NCBI RefSeq assembly: GCF_020667895.1
Contig: NZ_JAFMPS010000002.1
Span: 201,131 to 265,130, forward strand
Length of the DNA: 64,000 nt
Source of the DNA: Alcanivorax sp. 1008
Lineage (GTDB): Bacteria; Pseudomonadota; Gammaproteobacteria; Pseudomonadales; Alcanivoracaceae
Reading direction: 5' to 3'
The position numbers were made by a program, and so were the translations under genes. Shown piece after piece: positions 17,332-25,438 of the stretch. The notes beneath the pieces are model-generated. The model saw nothing but the letters and a program-made list of their open reading frames with translations. It ran no database searches and was not told the DNA's origin. Every line of letters begins with the position of its first letter. The stretch's first letter is position 1.

Positions 17332-18510
17332 ATGCCCCTAACTGGACTGAAAGTTCTGGACCTATCGACACTGCTGCCCGGGCCATACGCCACCATGATG
17401 CTGGCAGACATGGGCGCAGAAGTACTGCGCGTTGAGGCACCAGGTCGCCCTGAGCTCACCCGGCAGCTACCGCCATTTGATGAGCATGGCGTCACTTATA
17501 GCCACTCATATCTAAACCGTTCGAAAAGCTCAATAGGGCTAAACCTGAAGAACCCGGGCGCCGTCGAAATCGTAAAACAACTGGTCCAGCAGTACGACAT
17601 TGTCGTCGAACAGTTTCGCCCCGGAGTCATGGATCGTCTCGGAATTGGCTATGAAACCCTTAAGACGATTAATCCCCGACTGATCTACTGCGCCATCACT
17701 GGCTATGGCCAAACTGGCCCATACAAAAATCGCCCTGGCCATGATATCAACTATCTTGCGACGTCCGGCTCAGCCAGTTATACCGGGCGCGCCGGTGAGG
17801 GACCGCTTCCGCTAGGAATTCAGCTAGCCGACATCGCCGGCGGCTCCTTGCACGCGGTCACTGGGATTCTGGCTGCAGTGATCGAGCGCCAGCGCAGTAA
17901 TAAAGGGCAGATGGTCGATATCAGCATGACTGATGCCTCTTTTGCTCTAAACGGAATGACCGGCGCGGTAGCACTTGGCACTGGCATCTCACCGGGGCGC
18001 GGAGAGGATATGCTTAACGGCGGTTCATTCTACGATTACTACAAGACTTCAGATGGTCGATACTTTTCAGTTGGCAGTCTGGAGCCCCAATTTATGAAAC
18101 TGTTATGTGACGCCGTCGGCCGCCCCGAACTAAGCAAACTCGGACTGAGCCAAAAGACACAAGATCAAAGATTCTTGCGCGAAGAGCTTACAAGAATATT
18201 CGCAAGCAAGGCATTCTCGGAATGGCGGGATGTCTTCAAAGATATCGACGCGTGCGTAGAGCCTGTCCTGACAGTCATAGAAGCAATGGAACACCCACAA
18301 CTTAGAGAGCGTGATATGGTTGTGGAAGTCAGCACGCCAAATGGCTCTGTGCTAAGGCAGATTGGCTGCCCAATCAAGTTCTCCCGAAACCGACCAAGAT
18401 ACAAGCATGCCGGCGGCTCGCTCGGTGCCGATAGCCAGCAAGTTTTGCAGGAGCTGGGTTTCAGTGGTGACGAGATTGAAGAAATGAAAAAATCAGGCGC
18501 CCTAGGCTAG
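17332..18510 (+). CDS. Family III CoA transferase, alpha-methylacyl-CoA racemase-like
   Basis: The 392-residue protein starts at 17332 (MPLTGLKVLDLSTLLPGPYA), the universal start of the CaiB/BaiF family. The segment GHDINYL (136-142), with His 137 and Asp 167 spaced by 30 residues, matches the His-Asp catalytic pair of alpha-methylacyl-CoA racemases rather than the single Asp of CoA transferases. Such racemases flip the 2-methyl centre so that branched acyl-CoA can enter beta-oxidation. It converges with genes for a MaoC pair, an SCP-x thiolase, an SDR and an acyl-CoA ligase, which supports this reading. A true CoA-transferase activity cannot be excluded. Confidence 0.8.
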   Translation: MPLTGLKVLDLSTLLPGPYATMMLADMGAEVLRVEAPGRPELTRQLPPFDEHGVTYSHSYLNRSKSSIGLNLKNPGAVEIVKQLVQQYDIVVEQFRPGVMDRLGIGYETLKTINPRLIYCAITGYGQTGPYKNRPGHDINYLATSGSASYTGRAGEGPLPLGIQLADIAGGSLHAVTGILAAVIERQRSNKGQMVDISMTDASFALNGMTGAVALGTGISPGRGEDMLNGGSFYDYYKTSDGRYFSVGSLEPQFMKLLCDAVGRPELSKLGLSQKTQDQRFLREELTRIFASKAFSEWRDVFKDIDACVEPVLTVIEAMEHPQLRERDMVVEVSTPNGSVLRQIGCPIKFSRNRPRYKHAGGSLGADSQQVLQELGFSGDEIEEMKKSGALG

Positions 18511-18521
18511 GAACTATTTTC

Positions 18522-18559
18522 AGAGGTCCTTGGCGAGCTCTAATCGCCAGGGACCCTCT
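18522..18559. terminator. Long hairpin between convergent genes
   Basis: AGAGGTCCTTGGCGA pairs with TCGCCAGGGACCCTCT with one bulge and one mismatch across an 8-base loop. It lies between the stop codons of the CoA-transferase gene and the facing MaoC gene, so it could stop transcripts from both sides. No T-run follows it, so the role as an intrinsic terminator is an inference. Confidence 0.5.
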
Positions 18560-18615
18560 GGGCTGCCTAATCGTGGGGCTGCCCAAAAAACCAAAGGAGC
18601 ACTCCGAGCGAATTC

Positions 18616-19017
18616 CTAAATCGCAACGATAGCCTCGCCCGCCAGCGTCTGCGTTCCATCCTTCCTCGCAGCGATCACTTCAATACGCGCTCGCTGCTGC
18701 CCGCCTTCTTCGAACACCTCAGTGACTTTTCCACTACACATAATCACATCGTATAGTTGTGTGATGGTCAAAAACCGACTACTGAACTTAACCAACCTTG
18801 ACTGGGGCTGCCAGTTTGTCAGCATGCGCCCAAGATACGCCATAGACAGCATCCCGTGCGCGAATACATCCGGCATTCCCGCCTTTTTAGCAAAATCGCT
18901 GTCAATATGAATCGGGTTATGATCGCCAGATGCGCCCGCGTAAAGAGCCAATGTAAACCGGGAAATCGGCGGAAGCTCTAACGACGCGATTTCCGTTCCT
19001 ACGACAACTTCAGACAT
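18616..19017 (-). CDS. MaoC-like (R)-specific enoyl-CoA hydratase, catalytic hotdog subunit
   Basis: A 133-residue single-hotdog protein. The hydratase-2 catalytic motif is intact: ASGDHNPIHID (Asp 32, His 37) followed by FAHGMLSMAYLG. Enzymes of this type add water to trans-2-enoyl-CoA to give the (R)-3-hydroxyacyl-CoA. It lies 19 bp downstream of a second hotdog gene that lacks these residues, so the two probably form a heterodimer that mimics a double-hotdog hydratase. It is the last gene of the leftward catabolic cluster. Confidence 0.85.
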   Translation of the reverse strand: MSEVVVGTEIASLELPPISRFTLALYAGASGDHNPIHIDSDFAKKAGMPDVFAHGMLSMAYLGRMLTNWQPQSRLVKFSSRFLTITQLYDVIMCSGKVTEVFEEGGQQRARIEVIAARKDGTQTLAGEAIVAI

Positions 19018-19036
19018 AGTTTTTCCCCTCTCTCGA

Positions 19037-19480
19037 TCATGCGTTTCGATAAACCAGCGTGCAGGTAGATTTAGCTACAACTTCGTTGTTCTGGTTGGTG
19101 TAGGAATTTTCCATGACAACAAATTCCAAAGCACCGCTCTTCTTATCGAAAATATCCTTTAGCTTAGATTTTACCGTTATGGTATCTCCCGCATAGATCA
19201 TTCCGGGATACTCGAACTCCTGGGCACCATGAAGAATTCGACTGACATCCATCTTCAGAAAATCAATAACAGGCAGTAATTCAGGCCCATCCATATCCAG
19301 TGAAAATGGAAAAGTGGGCGGCGCGGGAATATTCCTGTAACCGGCACTCCTTGCGGCGGCTTCGTCCCAGTACACGGGATCAGTCTCACCGATGGACTTC
19401 GCGAAAAACCTAAGACGACCCTTCTCTACTTCCGCACTAAAACTCTCGAACTCATGGCCAATCCGGGATCTATCCAGCAT
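19037..19480 (-). CDS. MaoC N-terminal-type hotdog protein, probable non-catalytic hydratase subunit
   Basis: This 147-residue protein matches the N-terminal hotdog half of FAS1/MaoC-type dehydratases (FAKSIGETDPVYWDEAAARSAGYRNIPAPPTFP). The catalytic Asp-x4-His of the partner is missing: the matching stretch reads ETDPVYWD. In mycobacterial HadAB and ChsH1-ChsH2 pairs the non-catalytic subunit shapes the acyl pocket, and I infer the same role here. GGAG lies 6 bases before the ATG. It sits between the thiolase and the catalytic MaoC gene. Confidence 0.8.
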   Translation of the reverse strand: MLDRSRIGHEFESFSAEVEKGRLRFFAKSIGETDPVYWDEAAARSAGYRNIPAPPTFPFSLDMDGPELLPVIDFLKMDVSRILHGAQEFEYPGMIYAGDTITVKSKLKDIFDKKSGALEFVVMENSYTNQNNEVVAKSTCTLVYRNA

Positions 19481-19559
19481 GCACTTCTCCTATTTCAATG
19501 ATATTCATCCCCGCCGGCGAAACACCGTGTCTGCTGCGCTGTATTTTCTTCAGGCAGGG

Positions 19560-20735
19560 TTATACCTTGCGATACATCGTCACGACAGCAGCACCACCGA
19601 GCCCCAGGTTGTGCTGCAATGCCACCCGCGCACCTTCCACCTGACGATCGCCAGCTTGTCCGCGCAGGTGCCAAACCAGCTCTGCGCATTGTGCAAGGCC
19701 AGTAGCGCCGATCGGGTGCCCCTTGGACATCAATCCGCCTGAAGGATTAACAACAAACTTTCCGCCGTAGGTATTGTCTGCTTCGACGATAAACTTCTCG
19801 GCGCCTCCCTCGGCACACAAACCGAGTCCTTCATAGGTAATGACTTCGTTTGTCGTGAAACAGTCGTGGAGCTCGATCACCTGAATATCTTCCGGGCCTA
19901 GTCCCGCCTGCTCGTAGACCTGGCTAGCCGCCTTGCGCGTCATCTCGGCACCAATCAGGTTAATGGGGTCGGTCCAGCTGTCAGCCAAATCCGTCACCAT
20001 GGCTTGAGCCACGATCTCGACGCCAGCATTCAGCCCATTTTTGCGAGCAAATGCTTCACTACAAATCACAGCAGCCGCCGCACCACAGGTGGGAGGACAA
20101 GCCATTAAACGTGTCAGGTGTGGCGGGTAAATCACGGGGGCTCCCATCACTTCATCCAATGTGAGGGGCTGATCGAAAAGTGAGTAGGGGTTGCGTATGG
20201 CGTGACTGCGGGTTTTTACAGAGACCATACCAAAGATCTTTGGGTCAGCACTGTACTTGTCGATATAAGCAGTACCTGCCTGACCAAACATCCTTAATGC
20301 CAGAGGTCCATCCGGTGCGTCAGACAATTCGCCCAGCCTGTTCATCATTGGGCCAAATGGCGACTCACGATCATCCCACGCCGAACCCAACGCACCGCGT
20401 TGCATTTCCTCGAACCCGAATGCCAATGCGCACTCAACTGCACCGGACTCGACGGCCTGACGCGCCAGAAAAAGTGCTGACGAACCAGAAGAGCAGTTGT
20501 TGTTCACATTTATGACTGGAATTCCGCTCATCCCTACATCATACAAAGCATGCTGGCCACAGCAGCTATCGCCATATATGTAAGCTGCATACGCCTGTTC
20601 GACCTGATTGTATTCAATGCCCGCATCTTCTATCGCTTGCTTGATCGCCGTTGAGGCCATCACCCGGTATGACTCTTGCTGGCCTGGCTTGGCGAACTTG
20701 ACCATGCCCACACCAGATACACGTGCACTTGCCAT
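19560..20735 (-). CDS. SCP-x-type thiolase / lipid-transfer-like acetyl-CoA acyltransferase
   Basis: A 391-residue thiolase. I use the ATG at 20735 (MASARVSGVGMVKF), since upstream residues do not fit the family. The nucleophile is Cys 81 in NVNNNCSSGSSAL; HDCFTTNE and GGLMSKGHPIGATG near the C-terminus supply the other catalytic groups. The spacing and the HDCF motif place it with sterol-carrier-protein-x thiolases, which cleave 3-keto-2-methylacyl-CoA and sterol side-chain intermediates. The final CxG motif of classic thiolases is absent, as expected in this subfamily. It is 26 bp from the SDR gene upstream. Confidence 0.85.
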   Translation of the reverse strand: MASARVSGVGMVKFAKPGQQESYRVMASTAIKQAIEDAGIEYNQVEQAYAAYIYGDSCCGQHALYDVGMSGIPVINVNNNCSSGSSALFLARQAVESGAVECALAFGFEEMQRGALGSAWDDRESPFGPMMNRLGELSDAPDGPLALRMFGQAGTAYIDKYSADPKIFGMVSVKTRSHAIRNPYSLFDQPLTLDEVMGAPVIYPPHLTRLMACPPTCGAAAAVICSEAFARKNGLNAGVEIVAQAMVTDLADSWTDPINLIGAEMTRKAASQVYEQAGLGPEDIQVIELHDCFTTNEVITYEGLGLCAEGGAEKFIVEADNTYGGKFVVNPSGGLMSKGHPIGATGLAQCAELVWHLRGQAGDRQVEGARVALQHNLGLGGAAVVTMYRKV

Positions 20736-20761
20736 CGCCTGACTCCGCTCTAAATGGGTAG

Positions 20762-21682
20762 TTACTTTTTGGCCGCAAGCAAATCGATGCCCACGCACTT
20801 ACTGACAGCTTTGAAGGTATCGACAATGCTCTCGGCGGTATCAGCATCGGTAAAATCGATAACCGTTGCCCATTGATCTGCGATCTGCTCGGCTGTAATC
20901 GGACTCTCGGTGCCCAGTGCCAGCCCACGGGTACGCTGATAGCGTATCTTGCTGAACCACCCTGCGCCGACTTCAAATAGGGAGCCATTCTCTTTGTTTT
21001 CTTCAGCACATAGCTTGATGACGAGAGGAACGACGAACTCTGGACTAGTAGCATTCAAAACTTCTTCCGGCCAGATTGTTTCTGTCAGGCGTGATCCCGC
21101 AATAGGGGCAATGATGTTTGACTGAATGTTCTTGCGGCCACCCTCGACTGCCAGAGTTCGCCCCAGGCCGATCAAAGCGGATTTTGCAGCACTATAGTTT
21201 GCCTGACCGAAGTTTCCGTAGATTCCCGCAGCAGACGTTGTAAAGATAATTCGACCGAACCCTTGCTCCAGCATATAGGGCCACGCAGCTTTGGTAACTT
21301 TATAAGCACCGTAGACATGGATCCTATGGATCATTTCCCAGTCCTTATCCTGCATCTTTGCAAAGCTGCTATCTCTCAGGATTCCAGCGTTGTTAATAAC
21401 AATATCGATACGGCCATAGTTATCTATCGCGGTCTGGACAATCTGCGCACCGTCTTCAACCGAGTTGTAGTTCGCTACGGCATCGCCTCCTGCAGTTCTT
21501 ATTTCTTCAACAACACTATCTGCCGCCGAAGAGCTTGCCCCTTCACCATGTCCACTGCCTCCAAGGTCGTTGACCACAACGCGGGCACCACGCTTGGCAA
21601 GATCCAGAGCATAGGCACGCCCTAAACCACCACCTGCTCCCGTTACGATTGCCACCTTTTCATCAAACCGAATATCGTTCAT
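20762..21682 (-). CDS. Short-chain dehydrogenase, MFE-2-like 3-hydroxyacyl-CoA dehydrogenase
   Basis: A 306-residue SDR. The cofactor loop is TGAGGGLG (14-21), with Asp 39 in VVVNDLGGSGHG favouring NAD. The motif NNAG is at 97-100, and the catalytic Ser 150, Tyr 163 and Lys 167 (YSAAK) are present. NDLGGSGHGEG and the C-terminal ENKENGSLFEVGAGWFSKIRYQR are hallmarks of the dehydrogenase domain of peroxisomal multifunctional enzyme 2, which oxidises (R)-3-hydroxyacyl-CoA. That matches the (R)-specific MaoC hydratase in the same cluster. It is upstream of the SCP-x thiolase. Confidence 0.85.
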   Translation of the reverse strand: MNDIRFDEKVAIVTGAGGGLGRAYALDLAKRGARVVVNDLGGSGHGEGASSSAADSVVEEIRTAGGDAVANYNSVEDGAQIVQTAIDNYGRIDIVINNAGILRDSSFAKMQDKDWEMIHRIHVYGAYKVTKAAWPYMLEQGFGRIIFTTSAAGIYGNFGQANYSAAKSALIGLGRTLAVEGGRKNIQSNIIAPIAGSRLTETIWPEEVLNATSPEFVVPLVIKLCAEENKENGSLFEVGAGWFSKIRYQRTRGLALGTESPITAEQIADQWATVIDFTDADTAESIVDTFKAVSKCVGIDLLAAKK

Positions 21683-21854
21683 CTATCTCGTCCTACCTGG
21701 CCAACGATGGGTTTTTATTGCAATGGCAATATTTTCAGGCAGTCGCCTTTCGTCAACAATGATGGAATCGCACCAATGAATTACCACAAGGTGGCGGAAT
21801 GTTGTTAGATAGATACGATGATTCACGTACCGCAAGAACTAATGTGCGGGGCAT

Positions 21855-21882
21855 AAAAAAGCCCGACATAAAAATGCCGGGC
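21855..21882 (-). terminator. Intrinsic terminator after the acyl-CoA ligase gene
   Basis: On the minus strand GCCCGGCAT, loop TTTT, ATGTCGGGC forms a stem with one mismatch and is followed directly by TTTTTT. It lies 25 bases after the ligase stop codon, which makes the ligase a transcription unit separate from the SDR-thiolase-MaoC genes further left. Confidence 0.8.
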
Positions 21883-21906
21883 AGCGCACAGCCATGGAAA
21901 GACCTC

Positions 21907-23469
21907 TTAGTTAATCCCCCGATCAACCCCCGCCCAGAATGGCTGCCGCAATTCCACTTTGCGTAGTTTCCCCGCACCTGTGGTCGGAAACGGATCCTCA
22001 CGGAACTCCAAACTACGAGGCACTTTGTAGCCCGCAATAAGTGTACGACAATGAGAAATAATGCTTTCTCGAGTAGCGCTCTCTCCATTCTTGAGACGCA
22101 CGATTGCGTGAACGGCTTCACCCCATTGCTCATCCGGAATTCCGATTACTACGGACTCCATTACTGCAGGGTGCGTCGAAAGAGCACTCTCGACTTCGAC
22201 CGAAAAAACATTTTCGCCACCGGAGATAATCATGTCCTTTGAGCGATCAACCAGAAAAATGAAGCCGTCCTCATCCATGTAGCCGACATCGCCTGTCATC
22301 ACCCAGCCATCAATCAATGTACTGGCGGTCTGCTCAGGCTTATTCCAGTACCCCATCATGCTATTGGGGCCGCATACCACCACCTCGCCCACTTTCCCTC
22401 TGGGCAATTCCTGTCCGTCTGCATCCCGAATCTCAACGTTCACACAGTAGCCCGGTAGCCCGGCCGATCTCAGCTTGCCCGCTTTTGGTCCTTCCAGGAC
22501 ATGCCATTCGGCGCCGAGAATACTGCATAGTGGGCCCAGCTCAGATTGACCATATGCCTGAACAAAGCCAACAGTTGGCATCTTCTTCATCGCCTCAATG
22601 AGAGTACCCTCGGGCATAGGAGATGCCCCGTACACTATTGTCTTTAGAGAACTTAAATCGGCTGTCGATAATGAGGGCGACGCCAGTAACATGCTAATCA
22701 TTGTGGGGACCAGTAACGTGTGGGTTACTCGCTCCGTCTCAATAGTCCTGATGACCGATTCAGCCTCAAAAAAAGGAATGAATACATGTGTCAGCCCACC
22801 GATAGCTGCCGATTGCGAAAAGGCTGCATCCGCAAGGTGAAACATGGGCGCGGCATGCAGGTACCGGTCATTCTCACAATTAAGGCCAATATTCGCCATC
22901 ACAGAGATAGCGCAAGTCCACATATTCTGATGAGAGAGCATGACTCCCTTGGGAAACCCCGTGGTTCCTCCGGTGTAAAAGATGCCCGCCAGACTGTCAT
23001 AACCGCTAGCTACAGGAGCAATTGCCTCTCCCTTTTCTATCAGCTGCTCAAAGCCTAGCATTCCTTCCGGGGTTTCTTTGTCGCCCATATAAATGGTCAG
23101 GCGTATTCGGTCTGTTTCAGCTGTCAGCTGGCGGCCCATCTCCATGAACGCGTCATCTACAAAAAGCACGGTACTGTTAGAGTCTTCTATCGAATAGACA
23201 TTCTCTTTAACGGACCAACGAATATTCAGTGGAACGAGGATCGCGCCAACCCATGGAGCAGCGTAGAAATACTCAAAGTAGCGCGCCGAGTTCGTTGACA
23301 GAATAGCCAAGTGCTCTCCTGCCTTGACACCATGGGCAGCCAGCGCACCTGCCAGCCTAGCTATACGCTGTTCGGTCTCTGCCCAAGTATATTGGCGGCC
23401 GGAGCATACCGTAGCGATCTGCTTGCCAAATATCTTGGCATTCCGCTGAATCGAGTGATAAAGGTACAT
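21907..23469 (-). CDS. Acyl-CoA synthetase (AMP-forming)
   Basis: A 520-residue ANL-family ligase. The ATG at 23469 (MYLYHSIQRNAKIFG) has AGAGG 7 bases upstream; the longer frame has no support. The phosphate loop is YTGGTTGFPKGVMLSHQN near residue 166, the YGQSELGP motif is near 300, MTGDVGYMDEDGFIFLVDRSKDMIISGGENV near 385-415, and the catalytic Lys is in TGAGKLRKVEL near the C-terminus. It activates a carboxylic acid with ATP and CoA. Its place next to racemase, hydratase, dehydrogenase and thiolase genes suggests a branched or cyclic acid substrate. It is divergent from an AraC-type regulator. Confidence 0.88.
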   Translation of the reverse strand: MYLYHSIQRNAKIFGKQIATVCSGRQYTWAETEQRIARLAGALAAHGVKAGEHLAILSTNSARYFEYFYAAPWVGAILVPLNIRWSVKENVYSIEDSNSTVLFVDDAFMEMGRQLTAETDRIRLTIYMGDKETPEGMLGFEQLIEKGEAIAPVASGYDSLAGIFYTGGTTGFPKGVMLSHQNMWTCAISVMANIGLNCENDRYLHAAPMFHLADAAFSQSAAIGGLTHVFIPFFEAESVIRTIETERVTHTLLVPTMISMLLASPSLSTADLSSLKTIVYGASPMPEGTLIEAMKKMPTVGFVQAYGQSELGPLCSILGAEWHVLEGPKAGKLRSAGLPGYCVNVEIRDADGQELPRGKVGEVVVCGPNSMMGYWNKPEQTASTLIDGWVMTGDVGYMDEDGFIFLVDRSKDMIISGGENVFSVEVESALSTHPAVMESVVIGIPDEQWGEAVHAIVRLKNGESATRESIISHCRTLIAGYKVPRSLEFREDPFPTTGAGKLRKVELRQPFWAGVDRGIN

Positions 23470-23759
23470 GACAGCCTCTGCGTCTATTCTTATTCTGAAT
23501 TCTCGAACCGCGGGTTCTGCACTCGGAAAATATGCCCGCCATGCCCACTGATACAATGATTATAGGCGTCGGGATTAATGGAGCCACATGACACAAAGTC
23601 ACTTTTCAATGCACACATTCGAACCCTGGCAGGGATCTAGCAAGGGGGAATGGGTCGATTGCGCAGCGTAGGCAGCGCTGCTACCGTAATTACTTAGCCC
23701 TCGCGACTCTCATACCTTGATGGCTGCGTCTTTCGAGCTCGCTCCAATTAGAGACAGAT

Positions 23760-24755
23760 ATGCAGAAAACGACGATTGCCAGCCATTACGTGAGAACGCT
23801 TCTACTCTCACTTAAGCGCGCGAACATCGATTACCAAGAGCATTTACGCCACGCGGGCATATCAGAAGCGGTACTCGACGATGAACGGGCCCGCATACCC
23901 TACGAAAGCTATGTCACACTAACACGGAGCGCGTGGAAGGCCCTTGGGGACGAGAACCTTAATCTGACTGAAACGCCTCTCAAACTTGGCGCCTTCAGGT
24001 ATACCGGCATGCTGATGCTGCACACTCCAACGCTGAGGCATGCACTCAAGCTAGGCATGGACTTCCATAGGTACATCAATCCAGGCTATGAAATATCTCT
24101 CACTGAGGAGTCGAATGGCGCTTTAATCGAGGTCAGCCTGCACAGCCCAGCTCTGGATGAGAATCACCTTTTCGCTGAGTTTATTCTCTCCGGGTGGCAC
24201 CGGTTCTCCAGCTGGCTTATCGACCGGAATATCGTACTCAAGCATGTCAGCTTTGACTTCCCATCACCACCCCACGAAGCTGAATACCAGTACATATTCC
24301 CCTGCCCCAGAGACTTCAACCAGGATAGCCTCAGCATCCGCTTTGGCGCCCACTATCTGGATCAACCGATCGTCAAGAGCGATGATGATTTCGCCCATTA
24401 CACTCAACAAACTCCCGCTGGGCTACTGATTGTTCCCGCCGATGACGACAGCTACAGCGCAAAGATCCGGCGACAACTGGACGCCTGCACCGATTGCAGA
24501 TTCCCCTCCTTTGATGAGGTGGCAAGAACACTACATATGACGCCTAAAACCCTTCGTCAAAAACTGAAAAAAGAAGGAATAATCTACCAAGAAATCAAGG
24601 ACGTTATCCGTCGAGACTCTGCAATTCACTATCTTACGCTATACCGTATGCCCGTAGCCGACATTGCCCTTAGAGTTGGATTCACTGAAACCGGTGCATT
24701 CATCCGTGCATTCAAGGGCTGGACGGGCGTCACACCAGGGGCCTATCGTCACTGA
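23760..24755 (+). CDS. AraC family transcriptional regulator
   Basis: A 331-residue regulator with an N-terminal ligand domain of the arabinose-binding-like type common in lipid regulators (residues 15-205) and a C-terminal double helix-turn-helix (from about 235: FDEVARTLHMTPKTLRQKLKKEG, then MPVADIALRVGFTETGAFIRAFKGWTG). It is divergent from the acyl-CoA ligase across 290 bp, so it probably controls that gene and perhaps the whole catabolic cluster in response to a fatty-acid-like compound. Confidence 0.88.
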   Translation: MQKTTIASHYVRTLLLSLKRANIDYQEHLRHAGISEAVLDDERARIPYESYVTLTRSAWKALGDENLNLTETPLKLGAFRYTGMLMLHTPTLRHALKLGMDFHRYINPGYEISLTEESNGALIEVSLHSPALDENHLFAEFILSGWHRFSSWLIDRNIVLKHVSFDFPSPPHEAEYQYIFPCPRDFNQDSLSIRFGAHYLDQPIVKSDDDFAHYTQQTPAGLLIVPADDDSYSAKIRRQLDACTDCRFPSFDEVARTLHMTPKTLRQKLKKEGIIYQEIKDVIRRDSAIHYLTLYRMPVADIALRVGFTETGAFIRAFKGWTGVTPGAYRH

Positions 24756-24801
24756 AATTTGATCGCATATAGAGGCTGCTTAGAAACGGATTGCGAGGGC
24801 G

Positions 24802-25341
24802 CTAGCCACGAAACATTGGCAATGGATTAAGTGGATGCCTGACAATCCACATAGTAGCCAACTGAGCCAATCTCTTATGGAAGCCGCTGTTCGGGAACTC
24901 TGCTTTAACCCTGGAAATAACCTCCCTGTCGATGCCCATTGGCACCAGCCCTAGTGAGAAGTCTGCAATATCCGCTCGGCGGAAGGATTCCACCAGAGGA
25001 AATCGGCAATCACTACAGGATCGAATTCTATGGTGCATTTCCACCATTTCGCAGATCTCCGGCACCCACACATCTCTTCCTGTTGCTCGAAGGTAGTCTG
25101 ATGCAGCAGTCTCTGACGGAGGAAGATAATCCAGGGTCTTCTTAGTCCAAATCCCTATGTCATGAAAGCATGCAGCAATTTGAACCTTTTCCTTCCCAAC
25201 AGGATCAAGTTGGGAAAGTGAGTAGCAAAGATTGATAACGCGATATACGTGATTTTTATATGCATTGTAATCTTCACCAATGACTCTTTTAAAAGAGCCA
25301 AGGATTTCTTCAACCAGCGGGATATCGCGCTCAATTTCCAT
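24802..25341 (-). CDS. HD-domain phosphohydrolase-like protein
   Basis: A 179-residue protein with the HD signature: His 31 (KNHVYRV), the His-Asp pair at 60-61 in AACFHDIGIW, and EMHHRIRS near 118. HD proteins are metal-dependent phosphohydrolases on nucleotides or related compounds; the substrate here is unknown. The gene is AT-rich compared with the block to its right, has no clear ribosome site, and stands alone between convergent and same-strand neighbours. Confidence 0.75.
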   Translation of the reverse strand: MEIERDIPLVEEILGSFKRVIGEDYNAYKNHVYRVINLCYSLSQLDPVGKEKVQIAACFHDIGIWTKKTLDYLPPSETAASDYLRATGRDVWVPEICEMVEMHHRIRSCSDCRFPLVESFRRADIADFSLGLVPMGIDREVISRVKAEFPNSGFHKRLAQLATMWIVRHPLNPLPMFRG

Positions 25342-25438
25342 TCTTTAATCAAACTCTTTTAGGCAGTAAATGTTAAGTAAAAAATGACTTAATCTTTGGA
25401 CCGGGCTTCCGGGCAAAGCTCAACGTGTATCCATTATT

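Noticed and set aside
17159-17341. 60-codon frame upstream of the CoA-transferase gene
   Set aside because: No family signal, overlaps the next gene start, and has no convincing ribosome site.
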